Positions 46,002 through 54,102 of a stretch of DNA of 64,000 nt are shown piece by piece. Under the pieces are notes generated by a model. The model saw only the letters and a program-made list of their open reading frames with translations, was not told the origin of the DNA and did no database searches. This DNA is from Pedobacter nyackensis. GTDB lineage: Bacteria; Bacteroidota; Bacteroidia; Sphingobacteriales; Sphingobacteriaceae. The position numbers and the translations under genes were made by a program. Numbering within the stretch: the first letter of the stretch is position 1; the number at the start of each line of letters is the position of its first letter. The stretch spans positions 112,922 to 176,921 of the forward strand of contig NZ_FWYB01000011.1 in the NCBI RefSeq assembly GCF_900176505.1, written 5' to 3'.

Positions 46002-46452
46002 CACTAAAAATACGTAGCAGCTCGTTGGCTACGATATCTTATTGGCTTATTCTTGCGGCCATTATTTCTCCATATCCAATGGGAGAACAGAAAAACTATA
46101 ATTTCATGCTTCTTAAATATACGAAAAGTTATTCGGAGGATTTTTATTTCCTTTTGTTTTGTTTTTTATGATTTCTCTTAGCATCGATTGCTTGTTTTTG
46201 AATTTTTTTCTGTTTTTATGTGATTTTTATTTTTTTATCAAAAAATAACTATGTTTTGAGTCTGAATATTTGATTTATTCAAAATATTTAGAGTTTTATT
46301 CTAATTGTTTCATTGTTTTTGGTGATTTGTGATGAAAATTATAACGTTTTCGTTGATTTTACTAGTGTGTTTTTGTGTTTTGTTATAATTAATGCCTAGA
46401 TTTAAATAAAAATCAAACAAACTAATAATTATAACAAGTAAAATCTAAAATC
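46002..46452. other. AT-rich spacer upstream of the ammonium transporter
   Basis: This 451-bp gap contains no convincing gene. A small inverted repeat CGTAGC/GCTACG lies at 46013-46033. From about 46130 the sequence is extremely T-rich. A possible promoter is TTTG (46372-46375), 21 bp, then TAGATTTA (46397-46404), one base off the -7 consensus, which would give a leader of about 43 nt for the transporter. Confidence 0.4.
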
Positions 46453-47829
46453 ATGGCAAAAGTTTTGTTTAAACAGTGGGGGCCGTTCGCAGTTTTATTA
46501 ATAATTGCAGTTCTAGCTCTATTTATTCCCTTGCTTCCTAATTTTGATGAGGGAAAATACAGTGCACCAGATATCGCATTTGTATTAATAGCTTCAGCAT
46601 TGGTGTTTTTAATGACTCCGGGGCTTGCGTTTTTCTATGGCGGTATGGTTCATCGCAAGAATGTACTCTCTACCATGATTAAAAGTGTAGTAGCTGCGGG
46701 AGTAATCTCTGTACTATGGGTGGTAGTTAGTTTTAGTTTGGCCTTTGGTGACTCCATTGGAGGTTTCATTGGCAGCCCTATGACCTACTTCTTTTTTCAG
46801 GGTGTAAATTCAAGCCCTTCATGGAGTTTGGCTGCTACTATTCCACTTTCTTTATTCGCTGTGTTTCAATTGATGTTCGCCATTATTACCCCTGGGTTAG
46901 TGGTAGGCGCTGTAGCTGAGCGTATTCGTTTCACTTCATATATCTTATTTATAGTATTGTTCTCGTTGTTCGTATACTCACCATTGGCACACTGGACATG
47001 GCATCCTGATGGCATTCTGTTTCAGATGGGCGTGCTTGACTTTGCTGGTGGTACAGTAGTTCATATTTCTGCGGGTATGGCTGCTTTAGCCGGAGCCTTA
47101 GTGTTGAAACGTAGAAAATCACATGTTGAGCATCGTGAAGTACCTCCTGCTAACATCCCGTATGTATTAATTGGTACAGGATTGCTTTGGTTTGGATGGT
47201 TTGGCTTTAATGCCGGATCTGCATTGGGTGCAAATAGCTTAGCGGTATCAGCTTTTATCACAACTAACATTGCTGCAGGCGCGGCAGGTTTGTCATGGAT
47301 GTTCTTTGATGTTTCAAGAGGCAAAAAACCATCGGTTTTGGGTTTCTGTATCGGTGCTGTTGTAGGATTGGTAGCGATTACACCGGGAGCGGGTTTTGTA
47401 AGTATTCCTTCCAGCATATTTATCGGAGTGATTGCAGCGGTTATCTCAAACCTTGCGGTATCATGGAAACAAAAAACAAGTCTTGACGATACTTTAGATG
47501 TATTCCCTTGTCACGGTGTTGGTGGTATAGTAGGTATGTTATTGACAGGTGTATTTGCTACCAAGACTGTAAATGGTGCTGGTGTTGATGGCTTGCTGTA
47601 CGGTAATCCAGCATTCTTCCTTACTCAGTTAAAAGGTGTGGTGATTGTGGTCATCTTCAGCTTTGTCATGTCGTTTGTCATCTTTAAACTGATCAATCTG
47701 GTACAGCCAATTCGTGTAACTTCTGAAGAAGAAGAAGAAGGACTAGATGCGAGTCAGCATAATGAAAAATATACTCAAGGTACTTTGATCGTTTCTTCAA
47801 CAGGTGAGGAGCTTGAGAATGCCATTTAG
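46453..47829 (+). CDS. amt: Ammonium transporter (Amt family)
   Basis: This 458-residue inner-membrane protein has about 11-12 hydrophobic segments. Family motifs are TPGLAFFYGGMVHRKNVLST, SPLAHWTWHPDG (first pore histidine), FGWFGFNAGSALGAN, and DVFPCHGVGGIVGMLLTGVF (second pore histidine). It conducts ammonium or ammonia. The usual PII gene glnK is not adjacent; instead an outer-membrane beta-barrel gene follows 48 bp on. The cytoplasmic tail is acidic (a run of Glu residues near 425). Together with the nitrate locus it points to strong nitrogen scavenging. Confidence 0.94.
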   Translation: MAKVLFKQWGPFAVLLIIAVLALFIPLLPNFDEGKYSAPDIAFVLIASALVFLMTPGLAFFYGGMVHRKNVLSTMIKSVVAAGVISVLWVVVSFSLAFGDSIGGFIGSPMTYFFFQGVNSSPSWSLAATIPLSLFAVFQLMFAIITPGLVVGAVAERIRFTSYILFIVLFSLFVYSPLAHWTWHPDGILFQMGVLDFAGGTVVHISAGMAALAGALVLKRRKSHVEHREVPPANIPYVLIGTGLLWFGWFGFNAGSALGANSLAVSAFITTNIAAGAAGLSWMFFDVSRGKKPSVLGFCIGAVVGLVAITPGAGFVSIPSSIFIGVIAAVISNLAVSWKQKTSLDDTLDVFPCHGVGGIVGMLLTGVFATKTVNGAGVDGLLYGNPAFFLTQLKGVVIVVIFSFVMSFVIFKLINLVQPIRVTSEEEEEGLDASQHNEKYTQGTLIVSSTGEELENAI

Positions 47830-47877
47830 TTAAGCCTATACAACCAACCGAAATTTCAACCTAAAACCAAACCGATT

Positions 47878-48906
47878 ATGAAATTTAGATCTCTATTAAC
47901 TTTAATTACATTGACAATTGCTTCTGCGGCCAGTGCCCAGGAGACTGTAGAAGCGCCTTTGCAAATTTCAGGATCAGTGGATACTTATTTTAAGTATGAT
48001 TTTGCAAAGACGCCAAATATCAAGACATACTTTGCTTCAGAGCAGAATTCAGTCTCAATAGGTATGATTGATTTGACTTTAAAGAAAAGCACAGGTAAGG
48101 CATCATTTGTTGGAGAGCTGTCTTTTGGACCACGTGGACAGGCTCAATCAATTGTGCCAAGTGAAGACGGGGAGTCATTTCACATCCAGAACCTATACGT
48201 GAATTATGCTTTTACAGACAAGTTTACCATGACTGCGGGTTATATGGGGACCTTTATTGGGTATGAAGTGATTTCGCCTGTGGCTAACTTCAACTATTCT
48301 ACCTCGTATCTTTTCGGCGCAGGGCCATTTCAGAACGCAGGTATTAAGGGAGCTTATGCTTTTTCTGATAAGGTTAGCTTGATGGTAGGTTTGTTTAATG
48401 ATTGGAATGTTTATCAGGATTTTAATGGGGTGTCGCATGTGGGTGCTCAATTGATGGTAGCACCAGTAAAAGGATTGACAGCTTATTTGAATGCCTTAAG
48501 TGGTTTTTCTGATGGTGCTGATGGCGTTGGGACTATTGTTGATTTGACTGCTGCTTATCAGGTTACAGATAAGTTTAAATTAGGAATAAACGCTGCTGAT
48601 TATTCGGTTTCGAATGATAATGGTGGGTATAGCGGTGCGGCACTATATCCTCAATATGCATTTACTCCTGCTGTTTCTTTAGGCTTGAGGGGTGAATATT
48701 TTAACATCAAAGGCGTTGGAGCTGCGACAGACGCATCAATTTTGTCCGGCACACTTTCTGCGAACATTAAAGCCGGGGGCTTAACTTTTATTCCGGAAGT
48801 TCGTTTGGATAATGATAAGGACTATACACAGGCGTTTGTGAAAAGCAGTGGGGCAGCAACAAAAACTGCATCACAGTTTTCTTTGGCAGCGGTTTATGCT
48901 TTTTAG
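47878..48906 (+). CDS. Outer-membrane beta-barrel porin-like protein
   Basis: This 342-residue protein has a signal peptide (cut near ASAQET) and repeated amphipathic strands with aromatic girdles, such as ISGSVDTYFKYDFAK and FHIQNLYVNYAFTDKFTMTAGYMGTFIGYEV, ending in a terminal FSLAAVYAF, a typical barrel C-terminus. It fits the porin families found in Bacteroidota. Located 48 bp after amt and ahead of a terminator, it is probably co-transcribed, so it may let nitrogen compounds cross the outer membrane. That role is inference only. Confidence 0.8.
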   Translation: MKFRSLLTLITLTIASAASAQETVEAPLQISGSVDTYFKYDFAKTPNIKTYFASEQNSVSIGMIDLTLKKSTGKASFVGELSFGPRGQAQSIVPSEDGESFHIQNLYVNYAFTDKFTMTAGYMGTFIGYEVISPVANFNYSTSYLFGAGPFQNAGIKGAYAFSDKVSLMVGLFNDWNVYQDFNGVSHVGAQLMVAPVKGLTAYLNALSGFSDGADGVGTIVDLTAAYQVTDKFKLGINAADYSVSNDNGGYSGAALYPQYAFTPAVSLGLRGEYFNIKGVGAATDASILSGTLSANIKAGGLTFIPEVRLDNDKDYTQAFVKSSGAATKTASQFSLAAVYAF

Positions 48907-48926
48907 TTTGTCTTGTGATTAATTTT

Positions 48927-48961
48927 AGGGGTGTATCATATCTTATGATATGCCCCTTTTT
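48927..48961 (+). terminator. Intrinsic terminator after the amt-porin unit
   Basis: AGGGGTGTATCATA (48927-48940) and TATGATATGCCCCT (48944-48957) form a 14-bp stem with two wobble pairs and a 3-nt loop, followed by T residues to 48961. Confidence 0.8.
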
Positions 48962-48987
48962 GTATATACCTTTTATACCTTTATAAA

Positions 48988-49569
48988 ATGAAACTTTTAA
49001 CTCCATTTATTCTATTGTTTTTTACGCTTGCCGCCTTCGGACAGGATAAGCCTTTGTTGAACGATGACAGGGGTAAGTTGATTTTTTATGAGGTAGTTGT
49101 ATTGAAGGAGGCTACTAAAGATTCCTTAGATGCAAGATTAGCTGCGTTTTTTAAAAACTCTGCCAAATCACTAAAACAGAAATCATTAGCGGTAGATTCC
49201 TTGATTCATGCTTCAGGAAAAATGATTATCAATAAAACAGCATTGGTTTTAAGTCGGCCTTCGGGTGAAGTGCTTTATAATTTCTATGTAGAAAACAGGG
49301 ATGGTAAATATCGTTTCTGGCTTACGGATTTTAATTTCATTCCTTACCAAAGGGATCGCTATGGCAATTTTGTGCCTTCAACGACTGTTGGTACGCCACT
49401 TGAAACTAAGCCTGGAAAGTTGAATGCCGGAGAGTGGGCTAGTTACTTAAAAGCGACAACCAGGGCGGTTAATGCTTTTGCGGAGCGTTTTAAAGAGGCG
49501 ATGAAAGGTAGGGCCGCTGTTCAACCAGCAGTTAAGGCAGTACCGGTAAATCCTACTCAGAAATGGTGA
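48988..49569 (+). CDS. DUF4468-type exported protein
   Basis: This 193-residue protein has a signal peptide (MKLLTPFILLFFTLAAFGQ). The mature domain (FYEVVVLKEATKDSLDARLAAF, then KMIINKTALVL, and RFWLTDFNFIPYQRDRYGNF) matches the DUF4468 pattern with a TBP-like fold. Its function is unknown; these proteins are common in Bacteroidota envelopes. The C-terminus ends in an Ala/Val/Pro-rich tail. Its stop codon abuts that of the convergent YkuK gene with no gap. Confidence 0.75.
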   Translation: MKLLTPFILLFFTLAAFGQDKPLLNDDRGKLIFYEVVVLKEATKDSLDARLAAFFKNSAKSLKQKSLAVDSLIHASGKMIINKTALVLSRPSGEVLYNFYVENRDGKYRFWLTDFNFIPYQRDRYGNFVPSTTVGTPLETKPGKLNAGEWASYLKATTRAVNAFAERFKEAMKGRAAVQPAVKAVPVNPTQKW

Positions 49570-50043
49570 TTAATGCACCATTTTATCTGCGCAGGTAGAG
49601 CTTGCAAATGCTTCAGGTTTTGCTTTAAAGATGAAGCCCATGCTTAAGATATAACCCATTGCTTCGTTCAATGCTTTATTTGATTTGAACATTGGGCTCG
49701 TGTTGATGTCTGCGTGCACTTCCAGATCAACATTGTACAGATCTAAGAGATCGCAAATAGAGTAGGCGGTTTCAATAGATTTTTGCACTTCAACCAGCAT
49801 CCTTTCCTTGATGCTCATCTGTTGAGTGGTTTTTTCCTGATGGATGTACATGAATCCACCATGATGTTCCCTAAGTAAAACAATTACTGTCGCAAAATCC
49901 GTGTGTGCGCCTTTTACCTGTGAGTCGGTACCTATGCAGACCTTTAGCTTGTAGCCGTTGTCGGTTTCCCTGATGATTGCGTTTTCTACCTCTTCTAAGA
50001 TAGGTGCGTGGATGATTTCTCCACTAAATTTCTTCCAGTTCAT
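49570..50043 (-). CDS. YkuK-family (DUF458) RNase H-like protein
   Basis: I prefer the ATG at 50043 (MNWKKFSGEIIHAP, 157 residues) over an upstream one nine codons earlier, because family members start at the WKKF-type segment. The signature is LKVCIGTDSQVKGAHTDFA with a conserved Asp-Ser, then GGFMYIHQEKT and LEVHADINTSP. The fold is RNase H-like, so a nucleic-acid role is possible, but no activity is established. It is convergent with the DUF4468 gene. Confidence 0.8.
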   Translation of the reverse strand: MNWKKFSGEIIHAPILEEVENAIIRETDNGYKLKVCIGTDSQVKGAHTDFATVIVLLREHHGGFMYIHQEKTTQQMSIKERMLVEVQKSIETAYSICDLLDLYNVDLEVHADINTSPMFKSNKALNEAMGYILSMGFIFKAKPEAFASSTCADKMVH

Positions 50044-50123
50044 ACGTTTATTGGTGTTAATTTTAAACAACCCGTATTTAGGTTTCTTAAAATTAGGTGT
50101 ATAAAATTTAAAAATCGTTAATT

Positions 50124-50163
50124 AATTGTTGTTTATTTGTCAACAATTATCTATTTGTCAACA
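50124..50163. repeat. Direct repeat and palindrome in a short spacer
   Basis: TATTTGTCAACA occurs twice (50134-50145 and 50152-50163), 18 bp apart. The first copy overlaps a perfect 8-bp inverted repeat, AATTGTTG (50124-50131) and CAACAATT (50141-50148). The site lies between the divergent YkuK gene and the small gene at 50261. It looks like a possible operator. Confidence 0.4.
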
Positions 50164-50260
50164 GATTAGCTTTATTGAAACCCTTTTTGATTTATAATTG
50201 TTATAACAAGGAATTGCGATTCATTAATATAAAAGAGAAGTAAACTAAACTAGGAGTATT

Positions 50261-50479
50261 ATGAAGACAGAATTGTTAAATGAGTTTTACCTGCTACAAC
50301 AAAGCATGGCCTCGGTTAATTATGATGAGGTGATCGAGGATCGTGTTTACATGCCGGTTAGGAAGGTTAATAAAAAAATGACGTCCTGGATTTCTGAACG
50401 GGGACGTATGCTGATGAATCTGGATGTGAAGCTGAATAGCTCGCTGAAGTACTTAAGGAAGAAGTATCTGAATTTTTAA
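50261..50479 (+). CDS. Small hypothetical protein (72 residues)
   Basis: A short, basic, probably helical protein with no signal peptide and no known family. TAGGAG lies 6 bp ahead of the ATG, unusual for this genome, where few Shine-Dalgarno sites are seen, and supports the start. Its codon use is like the neighbours. It precedes the DEAD-box helicase by 25 bp. Confidence 0.5.
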   Translation: MKTELLNEFYLLQQSMASVNYDEVIEDRVYMPVRKVNKKMTSWISERGRMLMNLDVKLNSSLKYLRKKYLNF

Positions 50480-50492
50480 GGCTTAATTGCAC

Positions 50493-50500
50493 TATCTTTG
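50493..50500 (+). promoter_or_regulatory. Predicted -7 box immediately before the DEAD-box helicase
   Basis: TATCTTTG matches TAnnTTTG exactly and ends 4 bp before the ATG at 50505. Transcription would begin at or near the start codon, so the mRNA would be leaderless or almost so. This argues against the longer reading frame from 50487. Confidence 0.5.
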
Positions 50501-50504
50501 CACC

Positions 50505-51812
50505 ATGATGGTAGAAAAGATACTGGAGAAATTAAAGATTACTTCCCTTAATCAAATGCAGTTGGACACATTGGCTGCAAGTAAGGATGGGAGTGATATA
50601 GTTTTGCTGGCACCTACCGGTTCTGGTAAAACGTTAGGTTTCTTGCTGCCGGTATTAAATAATTTAAAGAAAGATGTTCAGGGTGTACAGGCGTTGATCC
50701 TGGTTCCTTCCCGCGAACTGGCTTTGCAGATCGAAATGGTATTCAGGCAAATGTCGACGGGTTTCAAAGTGAACTGCTGTTATGGTGGGCACGCTGTAAG
50801 AACTGAACGGAATAACTTTGAGCAACCTCCTGCAGTACTTATTGGTACACCAGGAAGGATTGCTTACCACCTTCGTCATGAGAATTTCGACGAATCGTCT
50901 ATTACTACCCTGGTGCTGGATGAATTTGATAAAGCACTTGAATTTGGTTTTCAGGAGGATATGTCTTATATCATCCGTAAGCTACTTTCTTTAAAACAGC
51001 GTTTGTTAACATCCGCAACTGCGATGGAAGATATCCCTGATTTTACTGGAATTGCAAAGCCTGTAGAGATTAATTTTTTGAAGGACGCTGCTGTTGCCCC
51101 GGATTTAAAGCTGAAAAGAGTTTCTACGACTGCGGAAGATAAGCTGGAGACCTTGATGAAGTTGATTTGCAAGGTTGGTAATAAGAACATGTTGATTTTC
51201 TGTAACCATAGGGAGACGGTTGATCGCATTAGTGATTTGTTGATTGATCAGGATCTTGCCCATGATATTTTTCACGGGGGAATGGAACAGGATGAACGTG
51301 AGCGTGCTCTGTTGAAATTTAGAAACGGTAGTATTAAAATTCTGATTACTACGGATCTGGCCTCAAGAGGTTTGGATATTCCGGAAGTGGAATGTATCAT
51401 TCACTATCAGCTTCCTTATACCGAAGATGCATTTTTGCATCGTAACGGCCGTACAGCGCGTATGAATGCAAAAGGTACTGCTTACCTGATTGTTGCGGAT
51501 GATGAGAAGTATCCTTTTTTGAAAAGTGATATGGAAACGGAGAATTTGAAAGGTAGTTTTTCTCTTCCGAGGGATAGCGAGTGGCAAACCTTGTACATCG
51601 CTGCTGGTAAAAAAGACAAGGTAAACAAAATCGATATTGTTGGTTTGTTGTTGAAAAAAGGTGGACTGCAAAAGGAAGATGTTGGCTTAATTGAGGTGAA
51701 GGATCAGGCTTCCTATGTGGCTGTAAAGCGGAAGATGGTGCCTCGTGTATTGGGTGCTCTGCTTAATGAGAAAATAAAGAATAAAAAGGTAAAGATTGAA
51801 ATAGCAATGTAA
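50505..51812 (+). CDS. DEAD-box RNA helicase
   Basis: From 50505 (or 50508, the adjacent ATG) the protein has 435 residues. It shows the Q-motif region (LNQMQLDTLAA), Walker A LAPTGSGKT, VPSRELALQIE (Ia), GTPGRIAYHL (Ib), LVLDEFDKALEFGF (motif II, here DEFD in place of DEAD), TSATAM (III), and TDLASRGLDIPEVECIIHYQ plus HRNGRTAR (V and VI). The DEFD form of motif II is a modest departure from the family. It should unwind RNA, for example in ribosome assembly or at low temperature. The DUF1456 gene follows 1 bp later. Confidence 0.9.
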   Translation: MMVEKILEKLKITSLNQMQLDTLAASKDGSDIVLLAPTGSGKTLGFLLPVLNNLKKDVQGVQALILVPSRELALQIEMVFRQMSTGFKVNCCYGGHAVRTERNNFEQPPAVLIGTPGRIAYHLRHENFDESSITTLVLDEFDKALEFGFQEDMSYIIRKLLSLKQRLLTSATAMEDIPDFTGIAKPVEINFLKDAAVAPDLKLKRVSTTAEDKLETLMKLICKVGNKNMLIFCNHRETVDRISDLLIDQDLAHDIFHGGMEQDERERALLKFRNGSIKILITTDLASRGLDIPEVECIIHYQLPYTEDAFLHRNGRTARMNAKGTAYLIVADDEKYPFLKSDMETENLKGSFSLPRDSEWQTLYIAAGKKDKVNKIDIVGLLLKKGGLQKEDVGLIEVKDQASYVAVKRKMVPRVLGALLNEKIKNKKVKIEIAM

Positions 51813-51813
51813 T

Positions 51814-52065
51814 ATGAGTAATAACGATATTTTTAAAAAACTACGTGTAGCATTATCGCTTACGAATGATGATATCATTAAAATAATGGAACTGGTACAG
51901 TTCAAGGTGAGTAAGAGTGAGCTTGGAGATATTTTTAGAGCCGATGATCATCCTAATTTTAAGAAATGTGGTGATCAGATTCTGCGCAACTTTTTAAACG
52001 GACTTGTGATTTATAAAAGAGGTCCAAGACCTCCAAAGCAAGATAAAGACGTAGCTACTTCCTAG
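51814..52065 (+). CDS. Single-domain DUF1456 (YehS-like) protein
   Basis: This 83-residue protein is half the length of E. coli YehS, which holds two DUF1456 repeats. It corresponds to the second repeat (DIFKKLRVALSLTNDDIIKIMEL, then RADDHPNFKKCGDQILRNFL). It starts 1 bp after the helicase stop codon, so the two are probably translationally coupled. No function is established. Its last 4 bp overlap the end of the convergent PAS gene. Confidence 0.8.
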   Translation: MSNNDIFKKLRVALSLTNDDIIKIMELVQFKVSKSELGDIFRADDHPNFKKCGDQILRNFLNGLVIYKRGPRPPKQDKDVATS

Positions 52066-52868
52066 CTGGTCTTTTCCCACTCTTCGGCATGTGAGTTGAT
52101 CTTTTTTACGACTGTATCAAGCTCATTTGCTGAAGAGATTAGCATTTCGATTACCCTAGAGTCGACTATTTCGACTGAGGCGTCAGTTTTCATTAATGCT
52201 ACCAACCCCAATATATTACTGACCGGTTTTCTGATCTCATGTGAATTTGTCCAGGCAATTTCCTTGAGTCTTTTTTCATTTCGCACACTTTGATCAACAT
52301 TAATAGCAATGACAATGTATGCGTCAATGTTTTTGAATTTGATGGAGTGGTGAGAGATCAGCATGTAAAAAAGGTCCCCATTTTTCTTCTGATGTAGCCA
52401 AATTCCCGTTTCGTGACCTTCGTCGTGATCTGACAGAAGGTACTTGCTTAATCGTTCTCGTTCATTTTCAGGACGAATATCTAGTGCTGTCATTTTAAGC
52501 AGTTGAGCACGACTATATCCGTACTTATTTACCATTACATTATTTACTGCCAGAAATCTGAAGTTGGATTTATCTATTACGTACACTGCTCCTGGCGAAG
52601 CCTCAAATAACTTAAAATAATTACTTTCCGCTTTTTGTAGGTTTTTCTGCCTTGCCCTGAGAAGGAAGTATAAGGCGGCTGCTGTAAAAAACATAAAGGA
52701 AATGTTTTTTAAGTCGTACAGAAAGCGAAGGTCTGTGTTGGGGTTGTTCCTGTCAATAGTACCTATAATGATTTTGCCAAGGTGTAACCAAGCCAGTCCT
52801 GCAAGAAGATAAATGATAATAATAAAAAGAAATGGCCTGCGTGTAGCATAGCCGGAATGTATTTCCAT
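52062..52868 (-). CDS. PAS-HisKA membrane protein lacking the ATPase domain
   Basis: This 268-residue protein has two membrane helices (about 12-32 and 54-71), a PAS domain (about 82-200, FKLFEASPGAVYVIDKSNFR and NKYGYSRAQLLKMTALDIRP) and a histidine phosphoacceptor-type segment (AWTNSHEIRKPVSNILGLVA) near 210-225. No HATPase_c domain follows: the protein stops about 45 residues later. It cannot autophosphorylate by itself, so it may act with a partner kinase or as a scaffold. No frameshift debris of an ATPase domain is visible downstream, where DUF1456 lies on the other strand. Confidence 0.8.
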   Translation of the reverse strand: MEIHSGYATRRPFLFIIIIYLLAGLAWLHLGKIIIGTIDRNNPNTDLRFLYDLKNISFMFFTAAALYFLLRARQKNLQKAESNYFKLFEASPGAVYVIDKSNFRFLAVNNVMVNKYGYSRAQLLKMTALDIRPENERERLSKYLLSDHDEGHETGIWLHQKKNGDLFYMLISHHSIKFKNIDAYIVIAINVDQSVRNEKRLKEIAWTNSHEIRKPVSNILGLVALMKTDASVEIVDSRVIEMLISSANELDTVVKKINSHAEEWEKTS

Positions 52869-52972
52869 AGAGCGGTTGGGATGATTGTTTAAAAATACTA
52901 AAGATATCAGTGAATGTAGGTGGATTTATTAAATTTTTGATGGAATACGAGTAAGCCTGCGCTTTTAAGTGT

Positions 52973-52980
52973 TATTTTTG
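52973..52980 (+). promoter_or_regulatory. Predicted -7 box for the cupin gene
   Basis: TATTTTTG, followed by CA, matches TAnnTTTG exactly. It lies 32 bp before the ATG at 53005 and argues against a longer reading frame from 52969. Confidence 0.45.
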
Positions 52981-53004
52981 CAACCTTGTACAAATAATAG
53001 GAAT

Positions 53005-53349
53005 ATGAGCGACTTATTAAAAAGCCCAAACTTTCAAACTGGCTCAGATCTTGAATGGGAGTATGCATCTCCGGGGATTCAAAGGCAGGTTTACGGTTAT
53101 GATGATCGGGTGATGCTGGTAAAGGTTAAGTTTGAGAAAGGTGCGGTGGGCGATGTGCATCAGCATCCTCATACCCAGGTTAGTTATGTGGAGAGCGGCG
53201 TTTTTGAGTTAACCATAGCAGATGAGACGCGGGTTTTGAAAACGGGTGACGGTTTCTACGTACCGCCAAGTACTTTGCATGGTTGTGTTTGTTTGGAACC
53301 AGGGGTATTGATTGATGTGTTTAGCCCGCACCGGGAAGATTTTATATAA
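53005..53349 (+). CDS. KdgF-like cupin protein
   Basis: From 53005 the protein has 114 residues. It is a single cupin barrel with the metal-ligand pattern HQHPHTQ and a later STLHGCV histidine, plus VSYVESGVFELTI and GVLIDVFSPHREDF. That ending closely resembles KdgF proteins, which turn unsaturated uronates into open-chain keto sugars in pectin and alginate breakdown. No other uronate gene is nearby, so another small-molecule role is possible. Confidence 0.75.
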   Translation: MSDLLKSPNFQTGSDLEWEYASPGIQRQVYGYDDRVMLVKVKFEKGAVGDVHQHPHTQVSYVESGVFELTIADETRVLKTGDGFYVPPSTLHGCVCLEPGVLIDVFSPHREDFI

Positions 53350-53370
53350 GTAAATAGTTTAAGCTAAAGC

Positions 53371-53979
53371 TCAGGTTACAATCGTACGGAAGGTAAGGTT
53401 GACCCTGGGCTTTTGTGTAAGTTTAGTAGGAGGGAGTCTGTGTAACCAATTGGTTTGGGTATTGTCTTTCATTACCAGTAGACTGCCATGTTCCAGGATG
53501 AGAGAGACCGTTTGCTTGTTCTGTTTATGTTTAAAGGCGAATTTTCTTTCAGCACCAAAACTCATGGAGCCGATTGCACCATTTTTTTTAAGATCTTTTT
53601 CGCCATCGCTATGCCAGGCCATACCCTCATCGCCATTATGGTAAAGGTTAAGTAGACAAGAGTTGAAGGTTTCGCCTAAGGTTTTTTCCGCAATTTTTTT
53701 TAATTCGAGCAAGGCTGTTGTCCAGGGTAAGGCGCGCTTTGTCGTATTGGAATAGGTGTATTCGAATTCCTGATCACCATACCAGGCAACTTTTCGTTTG
53801 GTAAGAATGTGCTTGCCGAAGATAACCGCCTCATCATTTTTCCATTCAATATTATGCAACAGGGTATCTAAATAATGATCGGCAGTCTGCCCAGACATGA
53901 GTTTACCGAAATATTGCACCGATCCGTCATAGGGGAGTAGATTTCTAGAACCCGGTGTATCAGTGTTGAATAAGTCCAT
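53371..53979 (-). CDS. alkB: AlkB-type 2-oxoglutarate/Fe(II) dioxygenase
   Basis: This 202-residue protein has the dioxygenase fold with the Fe ligands H and D in MAWHSDGEKD and a later H in TNWLHRLPP, and the 2-oxoglutarate-binding RVNLTFR. It resembles the ALKBH2/3 type (FNSCLLNLYHNGDEG). It should demethylate alkylated bases in DNA or RNA. It is a single gene, convergent with the cupin gene, with no Ada-type regulator visible nearby. Confidence 0.9.
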   Translation of the reverse strand: MDLFNTDTPGSRNLLPYDGSVQYFGKLMSGQTADHYLDTLLHNIEWKNDEAVIFGKHILTKRKVAWYGDQEFEYTYSNTTKRALPWTTALLELKKIAEKTLGETFNSCLLNLYHNGDEGMAWHSDGEKDLKKNGAIGSMSFGAERKFAFKHKQNKQTVSLILEHGSLLVMKDNTQTNWLHRLPPTKLTQKPRVNLTFRTIVT

Positions 53980-54102
53980 CTTTTGTTTTTTTGCTCAATA
54001 ACTCCTGAAAAAATATGTTAGCAAAAGTCGGTAAAATCAAGGGTAATAGAAATCTGATTCTTGCTATTTTTTGAAGAAAAACCTCTACCTTGCAGGCTCT
54101 TT

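Noticed and set aside
46002..46452. Small RNA or riboswitch before the ammonium transporter
   Set aside because: The sequence is mostly T-rich low complexity and shows no strong fold apart from a 6-bp inverted repeat.
50124..50163. CRISPR-like array
   Set aside because: Only two 12-bp copies with a 6-bp gap are present, and no cas gene is near.
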